A stretch of DNA of 64,000 nucleotides from Weissella viridescens (GTDB lineage: Bacteria > Bacillota > Bacilli > Lactobacillales > Lactobacillaceae), in NCBI RefSeq assembly GCF_003862435.1, contig NZ_RHGY01000001.1, forward strand, positions 248,001-312,000, written 5' to 3'. A model generated the notes under the pieces. That model saw only the letters and a list, made by a program, of their open reading frames with translations. It was not told the origin of the DNA and searched no databases. The position numbers and the translations under genes are program-made. Shown piece by piece: positions 56,168 through 64,000 of the stretch (positions are counted from its first letter, which is position 1; each line of letters opens with the position of its first letter).

Positions 56168-57178
56168 ATGCCAGTGTTAAATTTGAATGACCCACAAGCG
56201 GTCGAACGATATGAAGAATTTGTGCGTCAATCACCTTATGGTCAAGTGACGCAAGACCTTGGCTGGGCTGAGGTTAAGAATAACTGGGAACCCGTTGACG
56301 TTTACCTAGAAAATGATAATGGCGAAATTATCGCCGCAATGTCAATGCTATTGGGTGACACACCAACTGATAAGAAGTTTGCCTATGCATCAAAGGGACC
56401 AGTAGTTGACGTTACTGACGTGGACTTGCTAGATCGCTTAGTGGATGAAGCTGTGCAAGCCTTGGACGGACGTGCCTATGTGTTGCGCTTTGACCCAGAA
56501 GTGGCATACAGCGATGAATTTAACACAACATTGCAAGAACATGGTTACGTGACGCGTAATCGTAATGTGGCTGATGCCGGAATGCATGCGACGATACAAC
56601 CCCGTTTGAACATGGTTTTGGATTTGACTAAGTTCCCAGATGCTAAGACAACCCTTGATTTGTATCCTTCAAAGACAAAGAGTAAGATTAAGCGTCCTTT
56701 CCGTGATGGCGTTGAAGTCCATTCTGGGAATACGGAAACAGAATTGGATGAATTCTTCACAACTTATACAACAATGGCTGACCGTCATGGCATCACACAC
56801 CGTCCAATTGACTACTTCCAACGGATGCAAGCCGCTTTTGATGCAGATACAATGCGTATTTTCGTTGCTGAGCGTGAAGGTGAATTGCTTTCAACTGGAA
56901 TCGCCGTTAAGTACGGACGCAAGATTTGGTACATGTATGCTGGTTCAATGGATGGCAACACGTATTACGCCCCTTATGCTGTCCAATCTGAAATGATTCA
57001 ATGGGCTTTGGATACGCATACTGATTTGTATGACTTGGGTGGTATCGAATCTGAATCAACAGATGATAGCTTGTACGTCTTCAAGCATGTCTTTGTGAAG
57101 GACGCACCACGCGAGTATATTGGTGAAATTGATAAGGTCTTAGATCCTGAGGTCTATGCCGAATTAGTTAAGGATTAA
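56168..57178 (+). CDS. femX: FemX: UDP-MurNAc-pentapeptide aminoacyltransferase
   Basis: 336 aa, Fem/GNAT-like fold with two domains. It transfers an amino acid (L-Ala or L-Ser in W. viridescens) from aminoacyl-tRNA to the Lys side chain of the cell-wall precursor, starting the interpeptide bridge. Recognisable stretches: QSPYGQVTQDLGWAEVKNNW, SKTKSKIKRPFRDGVEV (UDP-MurNAc contacts), YMYAGSMDGN and YDLGGIES near the end. From memory these are almost identical to W. viridescens FemX. RBS GAGAGG. Single gene with a terminator. Confidence 0.93.
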   Translation: MPVLNLNDPQAVERYEEFVRQSPYGQVTQDLGWAEVKNNWEPVDVYLENDNGEIIAAMSMLLGDTPTDKKFAYASKGPVVDVTDVDLLDRLVDEAVQALDGRAYVLRFDPEVAYSDEFNTTLQEHGYVTRNRNVADAGMHATIQPRLNMVLDLTKFPDAKTTLDLYPSKTKSKIKRPFRDGVEVHSGNTETELDEFFTTYTTMADRHGITHRPIDYFQRMQAAFDADTMRIFVAEREGELLSTGIAVKYGRKIWYMYAGSMDGNTYYAPYAVQSEMIQWALDTHTDLYDLGGIESESTDDSLYVFKHVFVKDAPREYIGEIDKVLDPEVYAELVKD

Positions 57179-57192
57179 TGTTTTAAATAAAC

Positions 57193-57222
57193 AAAGTCAT
57201 GACCTGCGTCATGGCTTTTTTA
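57193..57222 (+). terminator. femX terminator
   Basis: AAAGTCATGAC and GTCATGGCTTT pair (one G-U) around CTGC, followed by T. Confidence 0.88.
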
Positions 57223-57242
57223 GCAAAGGTGGAGGGACGCTA

Positions 57243-58214
57243 ATGAAACGGATTGATGGACACTTACACTTGGTGCAAAATATTGCTGGCTTTAATGGGA
57301 AGGGCCGGCTGAATATGCTAGGAAATGGGCAAGCTATCTGGGATGACGGAACGTTAATTCAGTTATTGCCGACGGCTTATGGTGAAACGGATTTTAATGC
57401 CGAAAATGTTTTGCGTCTAATGGACGATGAAAAAATTGATAAAGCGATGATCTTGCAAGGCAGTTTAAATGGTTATCAAAACTACTATACTTGGCAAACC
57501 ATGCGAAACTATCCAGATCGCTTTATGGGTGCTTTTTCGGCCGATCCTTTTGCGAGTGAATTTATGACAATTGTCCGACGTCATGTCCAAGATTTAGGTT
57601 TCCGGTCGATGAAATTGGAAATTAGTGCTGGTGGTGGGATGCATGGCTATCACACCACGACCCCGTTTCGATTGGATACAGATCCAAGCATTGGCAAATT
57701 GATGCACTTTCTTGCGAATTATCCTGGCTTCAACGTGATTGTTGATTATGGATCAGCGGATCAAGTGAGTCATCAACCTGGGGCAATCACGAATTTAGCA
57801 GCCCGCTACCCACATCTACGTTTTGTTGTCTGTCATTTATCATTTGGTCAGCTAGATGAGTTAGGTTTATATCAAAATACATTAGATCAATGGGCGCCAC
57901 ATCAGAATATTTATACGGATTTGGCAGCAATTCAGGATATCAATGGCGAAACACAACAACCCTACACAGCTTCTATTGAATTAACTCGTCGTGCGCTAGC
58001 AACGCTGGGAGATGAACGTTTGATTTGGGGGACGGATTCGCCGTGGTCAGCGACGTTTAATGCTTATCATGATTTAGCGCATTGGCTGGAAGAAAGTGAT
58101 CTGATGGGGCCAACAGCATTAGCTAATATTTACTATAATAATGCAAACCGCATTTATTTTAATGCAGACGCACAAGCAGCGATTGCGCAAGCTGTTGACC
58201 CAGTTCGACCATAA
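57243..58214 (+). CDS. Amidohydrolase family 2 metal-dependent hydrolase
   Basis: 323 aa, TIM-barrel amidohydrolase (PF04909). HxH metal site in DGHLHL at residues 5-10, a mid-protein His in VVCHLSFGQ, and the C-terminal Asp in WGTDSPWS. Members act as decarboxylases or lactonases; the substrate here is unknown. It is followed, on the same strand with 130 bp between, by an HxlR regulator. RBS GGTGGAGG. Confidence 0.85.
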   Translation: MKRIDGHLHLVQNIAGFNGKGRLNMLGNGQAIWDDGTLIQLLPTAYGETDFNAENVLRLMDDEKIDKAMILQGSLNGYQNYYTWQTMRNYPDRFMGAFSADPFASEFMTIVRRHVQDLGFRSMKLEISAGGGMHGYHTTTPFRLDTDPSIGKLMHFLANYPGFNVIVDYGSADQVSHQPGAITNLAARYPHLRFVVCHLSFGQLDELGLYQNTLDQWAPHQNIYTDLAAIQDINGETQQPYTASIELTRRALATLGDERLIWGTDSPWSATFNAYHDLAHWLEESDLMGPTALANIYYNNANRIYFNADAQAAIAQAVDPVRP

Positions 58215-58347
58215 CTAGTGGGTTTCAGGCCGAAATATTAGAAAATATTGGTTGTGAATATTGTATTTGTCACTCTGAGGGTCTAGAATGAAGTTAGGCA
58301 AAAACTATTTACTAAAAATAACCAAAATATGTATGGGGGTAAGCAAG

Positions 58348-58710
58348 ATGGCAGAATCAACGGCAACAGCAAATGATAATGTTAAAATTTGCGACAAATT
58401 TATCGCAACGTTTGAATTTTTAGGACGTAAGTGGAATGGTTTAATTATTGAGTCATTGTTAAATAATGGCACAATGCGTTTTAAGGATCTCTCACAAACC
58501 GTTCAACGTTGTTCCGACCGTGTGTTGGTGGAACGTTTAAAGGAATTGGAAGCTAATGGCATTGTCGAACGTCGGACGTATGATGATTCAGCTTTGATTG
58601 AGTATGCATTGACCGAAAAGGGTGAATCAATGCGTACCATGATGCAAGTTGTTCATGACTGGTCGGATGAGTGGAGTGATGCACAAGATTGTGAATCACA
58701 AGACGCCTAA
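58348..58710 (+). CDS. HxlR-family transcriptional regulator
   Basis: 120 aa from the ATG at 58348 (GGGGGT 8 bases upstream); an ATG at 58333 is also possible. The HxlR winged helix is clear: GRKWNGLIIESLLNNGTMRFKDL, then ERLKELEANGIVERRTYD. A single Cys (CDKF) near residue 16 lies where thiol- or electrophile-sensing HxlR proteins (HypR, YodB) have their redox Cys, so sensing of reactive electrophiles is possible. A further Cys is near position 50 and one near the C terminus. Confidence 0.9.
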   Translation: MAESTATANDNVKICDKFIATFEFLGRKWNGLIIESLLNNGTMRFKDLSQTVQRCSDRVLVERLKELEANGIVERRTYDDSALIEYALTEKGESMRTMMQVVHDWSDEWSDAQDCESQDA

Positions 58711-58714
58711 ACCC

Positions 58715-58743
58715 TTGCGGTTAACGCGTTAAATTTGTACAAT
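58715..58743 (+). promoter_or_regulatory. pheST promoter
   Basis: TTGCGG and TACAAT are 17 bp apart just ahead of the T-box leader. Confidence 0.7.
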
Positions 58744-58747
58744 GGTA

Positions 58748-58982
58748 ATAACAACGATGAATGGTCAGAAGGTTAAATAGGTTTGTCCAGCGAATTGAGG
58801 ATAGTGTAAGCTCAATCAAACTGTTAACTCAAATTCAACCAGGAGTTGGAGGGCTGATAAGGCTCTTTCGCTTTGTTCCCGTTATCGAACACAATGAGGA
58901 TATATTTGTATATCAAATCAGGGTGGTACCACGTTAATCAACGTCCCTTTGGCAACGACTGTTTGCCAAAGGGGCTTTTTTT
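58748..58982 (+). promoter_or_regulatory. T-box riboswitch of pheST (Phe specifier TTC)
   Basis: The T-box core GGGTGGTACCACG (58921-58933) pairs with an uncharged tRNA acceptor end. A TTC codon at 58834-58836 in the stem I region is the likely Phe specifier. The terminator hairpin CCCTTTGGCAA/TTGCCAAAGGG (58945-58975) ends in T7 (58976-58982) and is the alternative to the antiterminator. Uncharged tRNA-Phe should switch transcription on. Confidence 0.93.
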
Positions 58983-59005
58983 ATGAACAAATAAAGGAGT
59001 TACGG

Positions 59006-60046
59006 ATGAGTTTAAAAGAAGATTTAACACAATTACGTGAACAAGCCTTAGTTCGCATCGATGCAGCCACTTCATTAAAGGAACTCAATGAAGCGCGTGT
59101 GAAGGAACTAGGGAAAAAGGGGGCGTTAACTGAAGTTTTGCGTGGTATGAAAGATTTACCAGCAGACGAACGTCCAGAAATTGGGGCTTTGGCTAATGAT
59201 GTCCGCAATGAATTGACGGATGAAATTAACAAGCGCCAAACTGAACTTGAAGATGCCGTTATGGATGCACAATTGCAAGCAGAAACATTGGATGTGACAT
59301 TGCCTGGACAGCCAGCAATTCAAGGACAACCACATGTTTTGCAACAAATCATCGAGAGTTTGGAAGACCAATTTATGGGCATGGGTTACCAAATTATTGA
59401 AGGACCTGAAGTTGAACAAGACAAGTACAACTTTGAAATGATGAATTTGCCAAAGGATCACCCCGCACGTGATATGCAAGATACGTTCTACATCTCACCT
59501 GAACTGTTGATGCGGACACAAACATCACCAGTGCAAGCGCGTACCTTGGAACAACATGATTTTTCAAAGGGACCTTTGAAGATGATTTCTCCCGGACGTG
59601 TGTACCGTCGTGATACTGATGATGCCACGCACTCTCACCAATTCCATCAAGTTGAAGGATTGGTTGTAGATAAGCACATTACCATGGGTGATTTAAAGGG
59701 AACATTGTTGGCGGTTGCCCACCAATTGTTTGGTGAAGACCACGATATTCGTTTACGTCCGTCATACTTCCCATTTACGGAACCTTCTGTTGAAGTTGAC
59801 GTGTCATGGAATGCCGTAACACCTGACACAAAGCCGGAAGATATCGAATGGATTGAAGTACTTGGGGCTGGAATGGTTCACCCAAATGTTTTGGAAATGG
59901 CCGGGGTTGACTCAAGTGTCTATGGTGGATTTGCCTTTGGATTAGGACCTGATCGTTTTGCCATGTTGAAGTACGGGGTTGAAGATATCCGTAACTTCTA
60001 CTTGAATGATGTTCGTTTCCTAAAGCAATTTGACCAGAAAGGATAA
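59006..60046 (+). CDS. pheS: Phenylalanyl-tRNA synthetase alpha subunit
   Basis: 346 aa from the ATG at 59006 (AAAGGAG upstream). N-terminal coiled coil (about 1-90), class II motifs 2 and 3 ([20 protein letters not shown] and [20 protein letters not shown]). It forms the alpha2-beta2 enzyme with PheT encoded 6 bp downstream. Controlled by the T-box leader. Confidence 0.97.
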   Translation: MSLKEDLTQLREQALVRIDAATSLKELNEARVKELGKKGALTEVLRGMKDLPADERPEIGALANDVRNELTDEINKRQTELEDAVMDAQLQAETLDVTLPGQPAIQGQPHVLQQIIESLEDQFMGMGYQIIEGPEVEQDKYNFEMMNLPKDHPARDMQDTFYISPELLMRTQTSPVQARTLEQHDFSKGPLKMISPGRVYRRDTDDATHSHQFHQVEGLVVDKHITMGDLKGTLLAVAHQLFGEDHDIRLRPSYFPFTEPSVEVDVSWNAVTPDTKPEDIEWIEVLGAGMVHPNVLEMAGVDSSVYGGFAFGLGPDRFAMLKYGVEDIRNFYLNDVRFLKQFDQKG

Positions 60047-60052
60047 GCAAAG

Positions 60053-62476
60053 ATGAAAGTATCAGTTAATTGGCTTCGTGAGTATATGCCAATTGCTTTG
60101 CCAGCCAATGAGCTTGCAGAGAAAATCTCACGTACTGCAGTTGAAGTCGAAGGACAATACCGTCCACAAGGGAACATGAAGAATGTTGTCATCGCTAAGG
60201 TCTTGTCAGTTGTGCCACATCCTGATTCTGATCACTTGGTCATTACACAATTGGATGCCGGTGAAGACGAGCCGATCCAAGTTGTGACCGGTGCGCCGAA
60301 CGTAGCGGAAGGTCAAACCGTGATTTTGGCGAAGCACGGTTCAGTGATTGGTGACGGACAAAAGATTCGTCGTGGCAAGTTGCGTGGTGAAAAGTCAAAC
60401 GGGATGTTGTCAGCCTTGCAAGAATTGGGAATGGATAATAGCGTTGCCCCTAAGGACTTTGAAGAAGGTATTTGGGTCTTTAATGATGCAGATGCAGCTG
60501 ATTTGAAACCTGGAGATGATGCCTTGGATGTCCTTGGTTTCGGTGATGATATTCTTGAATTAGGGATTACGCCTAACCGTGCTGACATGCTTTCAATGAA
60601 TGGAACAGCTTATGAAGTTGCTGCCATTTTGAATGAACGTCCAGCTTTGCCTACGTTTGATTTAAAGGAAAGCAATGAAGCGACCGCTGACTTAATCCAG
60701 GCTGACGCGCCGGATGATTTGGCGCCTAAGTATGGGGTTCGCGTGGTTAAGGATGTGCATGTGCAAGATTCACCATTGTGGTTACAACGTCGCTTATGGA
60801 ATATGGGGATTCGTCCGATTTCAAACGTGGTCGATGTTACCAATTTGATGCTTTTGACTTACGGACAACCTTTGCACGCCTTTGATTTGGATCGCTTACC
60901 AGCACCAAAGCTACAAGTACGTACAGCGAAAGCTGGCGAAGTGATTAAGACTTTGGATGGTGTTGAACGTAAGGCTGCTGAAGGTGATATCGTCATTGAT
61001 TCTGATGGACAAGCATTGATGTTTGCCGGAGTGATGGGTGGCGAATCAACTGAAGTGACAGCTGATACTCAAAATATTGTGCTGGAAGCAGCTATCTTTG
61101 AACCAAAAGCCATTCGTCATGCTGCGCGTGACCAAAACCTCCATTCTGAAGCCTCACAACGTTTCGAACGTGGCGTTGATGTTGAATCAACCTTTAAGGC
61201 GTTAGACCACGCCGCGGCGATGATTGCTGAATTAGGTGGTGGAACTGTCACAAACGGGCGCGTCATTGCACAAGACTTCGATTATGAAGCGCCAACAGTT
61301 GATGTGACGACGGACAAGATTAACGATGTTTTGGGAACTAATATTTCAACTGCTGAAATTGCCTCAATTTTCGAACGTCTTGGCTTCACCCAAATGGAAC
61401 AAGATGGTCGCTTTAGTGTGACGATTCCTTCACACCGTTGGGATATCTCAATTCCAGCAGATTTGATTGAAGAAGTGGCGCGTTTGTACGGTTATGATAA
61501 CCTACCTGCTACTTTGCCAACTGGTGAAACAACACCAGGTAAGTTAACGAAGAAGCAACAATTGATTCGTGACTCACGTCATTCGCTTGAGGGGCTTGGG
61601 TTGAACCAAGCTATTTCATATGTTTTGACGACCCCTGAAAAAGCCACACAATTTGCAATGGATGCGCAAGCAACACCAGTGGAAGTGGATTATCCAATGT
61701 CACAAGATCGACGTGTGACACGTGGAAGCTTGTTGACATCATTGTTGGATGATGTTGCCTACAACGTTGCCCGTAAGCAAGAAGATGTTTCATTGTATGA
61801 ACAAGGACGTGTGTTTGCCTCAAACGGCATGACTGACATGCCAGATGAAATTGAACATTTGGCAGGGGTTGTGACAGGAGATGTCCGCGAACGTGATTGG
61901 GACCAAGCTGCGCAACCAGCTGACTTCTTCTACTTGAAGGGAATTGTTGAACAACTTTTGGCCGACTATGGTTTTGTTGACAGTGTTCGTTTTGTGGCAA
62001 ACGCAAATCGTGCTGATATGCATCCCGGTCAAACAGCTGACATTTACGTTGGTGATCAATTTGTTGGATTTATCGGACAAGTGCACCCACGTGTTGCAAA
62101 GTTCTACAAGGTTGGACAAGTGTTCGGCTTTGAATTGAATTTGTCAGAAATCTTGAACTTACCACGCGTTAAGTCAACGTACGAACCAATTTCAAAATTC
62201 CCTTCAATTAAGCGTGACTTAGCTATTTTGGTGGATCGTGCCATTCAATCAGCAGACTTGGTTGAGACGATTAAGCAAAATGGTGGGGCAGACTTACATG
62301 ATGTAACGGTGTTTGACGTTTATACAGGCGACAACGTGGCCGATGATAAGAAGTCAGTCGCTTACTCATTGACGTTTGTGAACCATGATCACACGCTACA
62401 AGATGATGCCATTAATGCCGCGACTGATCGAATTACAAAAGCCTTGCAAGACCAATTTGCAGCAGAAATTCGTTAA
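60053..62476 (+). CDS. pheT: Phenylalanyl-tRNA synthetase beta subunit
   Basis: 807 aa. Domain order: N-terminal tRNA-binding OB fold (about 40-150; PHPDSDHLVITQLDAG), B3/B4 editing domain (about 205-400), B5 DNA-binding-like region (about 405-475), class II-like core, and C-terminal ferredoxin-fold anticodon domain (about 710-807, KFPSIKRDLAILVD). Co-transcribed with pheS. Confidence 0.97.
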   Translation: MKVSVNWLREYMPIALPANELAEKISRTAVEVEGQYRPQGNMKNVVIAKVLSVVPHPDSDHLVITQLDAGEDEPIQVVTGAPNVAEGQTVILAKHGSVIGDGQKIRRGKLRGEKSNGMLSALQELGMDNSVAPKDFEEGIWVFNDADAADLKPGDDALDVLGFGDDILELGITPNRADMLSMNGTAYEVAAILNERPALPTFDLKESNEATADLIQADAPDDLAPKYGVRVVKDVHVQDSPLWLQRRLWNMGIRPISNVVDVTNLMLLTYGQPLHAFDLDRLPAPKLQVRTAKAGEVIKTLDGVERKAAEGDIVIDSDGQALMFAGVMGGESTEVTADTQNIVLEAAIFEPKAIRHAARDQNLHSEASQRFERGVDVESTFKALDHAAAMIAELGGGTVTNGRVIAQDFDYEAPTVDVTTDKINDVLGTNISTAEIASIFERLGFTQMEQDGRFSVTIPSHRWDISIPADLIEEVARLYGYDNLPATLPTGETTPGKLTKKQQLIRDSRHSLEGLGLNQAISYVLTTPEKATQFAMDAQATPVEVDYPMSQDRRVTRGSLLTSLLDDVAYNVARKQEDVSLYEQGRVFASNGMTDMPDEIEHLAGVVTGDVRERDWDQAAQPADFFYLKGIVEQLLADYGFVDSVRFVANANRADMHPGQTADIYVGDQFVGFIGQVHPRVAKFYKVGQVFGFELNLSEILNLPRVKSTYEPISKFPSIKRDLAILVDRAIQSADLVETIKQNGGADLHDVTVFDVYTGDNVADDKKSVAYSLTFVNHDHTLQDDAINAATDRITKALQDQFAAEIR

Positions 62477-62564
62477 GCGCCAAAGACTTGCCAGATGCTA
62501 ATTAACACTGCTATACTGGAGTTTAGTTTAAAATAAAGTCGCTCATAATGAAGGAGTAAGATTC

Positions 62565-63746
62565 ATGTCTGAAAATGAATATACGTCCCGTCAAGATCAG
62601 CAAGCTGCAGCGCCAAAGCACTGGTACCAACGTTTATCGTTTGTCCAATGGTTATTGATTTTGGTGTTAGCCTTGATTTTGTTTGGGGTCGGACATCACA
62701 TCTATGTGCAACATGATGAAAAGAACTATGCTGCCTTAGATGTTAAGAACAAAAAGACCAAAGAAGTACGTATTAAAGATGGTTCATCAACACAAATGAT
62801 GGCACAAACCTTGAAAAAGGATGGCGTTTTGCGCTCAAAGCGTGCTTTTAATCATTATGTGACAAGCCACAATTATTCAGATTTGAAGGCTGGTTACTAT
62901 GAACTCAGTCCGAACATGACCGTCCAACAAATCGTAACAGCACTCCGCATGGGTGGTTCTGCTGTTCCTACGGATAGTAAAAACGTGGTGGTGGTGCGTG
63001 AAGGTGAAACGGTTGATAATATCGCTAAAGAAGTCGGTGAGAAAACAACTTTTAGTGCGGCTTCGTTCCGTAAAGCAGCTAATGATCCAAAGCTCTTTAA
63101 GACTCTGCAAGAACAGTATCCAGGGTTGTTTGATTCAGCTGCTAAAGCTAAGCACGTGCGCTATCACTTAGAAGGTTATCTATATCCAGCCACTTACACA
63201 TGGCGTGATGCCAAAACTGTTGATGATTTGGTTGAAATGATGGTGCAACAAGAATACATTGCCTTGCAACCTCGTTTCCAAACCATCAAGAAGTCTGGCA
63301 TGACCATTCAACAAGTTTTGACGTTAGCATCACTTGTTGAGCGTGAAGGAATTGATAATGACAGTCGTCGTACGATTGCGGGTGTTTTCTTGAATCGAAT
63401 TGATGCTAAGATGCCATTGCAATCTGATATTGCGACGAAATATGCCTTGAAGACTAACCGTACGAACTTGACAAATAAGGATGTTCAATCAGATAATCCA
63501 TACAACTTGTACAAGTTCTCAGGTTATGGTCCGGGACCATTCAATAATCCAAGTGTTGAGTCAATCGACGCTGTGTTACATCCAAAGGATCGTGACAAGG
63601 GTTACATGTACTTTGTGGCTAACTTGAAGACTGGTAAGGTCTACTATTCACAAAGCTACGATGATCACTTAGGTAAGTCGGGTGATTTGGAAGCAACCAA
63701 CGAATCTGTTGGAAATGCGGCCGATAGTGCCAATAACGCGCATTAA
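62565..63746 (+). CDS. mltG: Endolytic murein transglycosylase MltG
   Basis: 393 aa, cytoplasmic N terminus, one TM helix (about 27-47) and extracellular YceG domain. Active-site Glu in LASLVEREG (about residue 262) and the conserved PYNLYKFSGYGPGPFNNPS loop are present. It cuts nascent peptidoglycan strands and sets chain length. mltG next to greA is the usual Firmicutes neighbourhood, although greA is on the other strand here. RBS AAGGAG. Confidence 0.96.
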   Translation: MSENEYTSRQDQQAAAPKHWYQRLSFVQWLLILVLALILFGVGHHIYVQHDEKNYAALDVKNKKTKEVRIKDGSSTQMMAQTLKKDGVLRSKRAFNHYVTSHNYSDLKAGYYELSPNMTVQQIVTALRMGGSAVPTDSKNVVVVREGETVDNIAKEVGEKTTFSAASFRKAANDPKLFKTLQEQYPGLFDSAAKAKHVRYHLEGYLYPATYTWRDAKTVDDLVEMMVQQEYIALQPRFQTIKKSGMTIQQVLTLASLVEREGIDNDSRRTIAGVFLNRIDAKMPLQSDIATKYALKTNRTNLTNKDVQSDNPYNLYKFSGYGPGPFNNPSVESIDAVLHPKDRDKGYMYFVANLKTGKVYYSQSYDDHLGKSGDLEATNESVGNAADSANNAH

Positions 63747-63782
63747 AAAAAAGCTATGCTCCGTGGGAGCATAGCTTTTTTT
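63745..63782 (+). terminator. mltG terminator
   Basis: AAAAAAAGCTATGCTCC and GGAGCATAGCTTTTTTT form a long perfect stem around GTG. Confidence 0.93.
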
Positions 63783-63802
63783 ATCGTTTATTTAAGTCAA
63801 AG

Positions 63803-63837
63803 TAAAAAGGCTCCAGTCGTTTTGACTGGGGCCTTTC
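63803..63837 (-). terminator. greA terminator
   Basis: AAAAAGGCTCCAGTC and GACTGGGGCCTTTCT pair with wobble around GTTTT; A5 on the plus strand gives the minus-strand T-run. Confidence 0.8.
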
Positions 63838-63847
63838 TATTGTTTGA

Positions 63848-64000
63848 CTAGTCTTCCAATGGCTTAACTGAAAGGATCTTAACTTCCATTGTGGCATTGT
63901 TTGGAAGAGGTACTTCCACGATGTCATCAACATGATGTCCAATCAAGGCTTGCGCAATTGGTGAATCATTTGAAATCTTACCAGCAAATGGGTCTGATTC
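63848..64000 (-). CDS. greA: Transcription elongation factor GreA, C-terminal part (5' end outside window)
   Basis: The last 50 residues plus stop are present. [21 protein letters not shown] and the VEVPLPNN segment match the GreA FKBP-like C-terminal domain, which helps RNA polymerase restart by transcript cleavage. The remainder lies beyond the window edge. Confidence 0.95.
   Translation of the reverse strand, partial: ESDPFAGKISNDSPIAQALIGHHVDDIVEVPLPNNATMEVKILSVKPLED

Overview
The window is a chromosomal segment of a heterofermentative lactic acid bacterium, almost certainly a Weissella. The evidence is moderate GC, strong Gram-positive ribosome binding sites, secreted proteins with the KxYKSGKxW signal peptide typical of Weissella, Leuconostoc and lactobacilli, separate D- and L-lactate dehydrogenases, and a FemX-type peptidoglycan aminoacyltransferase that matches, from memory, the structurally studied Weissella viridescens FemX almost residue for residue. 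No database search was possible, so family assignments rest on motifs read by eye.

Layout. 1-5.2 kb is a small accessory island: the end of a helicase-like gene, an aldo/keto reductase whose 3' end is duplicated as a 46-bp direct repeat around an inserted EVE-DUF3883 (putative modification-dependent nuclease) gene, a broken surface-protein gene, and an AT-rich 657-aa orphan with a C-terminal RNxxxHG (DUF4209/HEPN-like) motif. 5.2-14.4 kb holds transport and regulation: an MFS exporter, a MacB/FtsX-type ABC pair, a LysR regulator divergent from a YeiH-type exporter, a GNAT pseudogene and a GntP permease. 14.5-19.6 kb holds two giant secreted cell-wall hydrolases built on the same 49-residue repeats but ending in different catalytic domains.

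20.2-27 kb is the conserved uvrA - small ORF - rapZ - yvcK - whiA - clpP block; clpP has a CtsR operator over its promoter. 27.2-30.9 kb is a decayed accessory-Sec glyco-adhesin locus: asp3 pseudogene, gtfA, short gtfB and the sorting-signal end of an adhesin. 31-41 kb is central metabolism: ldhD followed by two EIIC-like permeases, a PEBP protein, rpmF, a universal stress protein, a MarR regulator, tRNA-Gln, ldhL, and an alsS-alsD acetoin operon.

40.6-63.7 kb is mostly housekeeping: a CIRCE-controlled ClpE-like ATPase without zinc finger, a LysM-CHAP hydrolase, a cluster with a catalytically dead NlpC/P60-like protein, a GNAT, dut, radA, yacL and gltX, then secA (with a structured 5' leader), prfB without the programmed frameshift, tRNA-Lys, a GDPD phosphodiesterase, an HD protein, a TrmH-family methylase, femX, an amidohydrolase, an HxlR regulator, T-box-controlled pheS-pheT, mltG, and the end of greA. 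Two themes recur: cell-wall building and remodelling (femX, mltG, three secreted hydrolases) and heat-shock/proteolysis control (CIRCE, CtsR).
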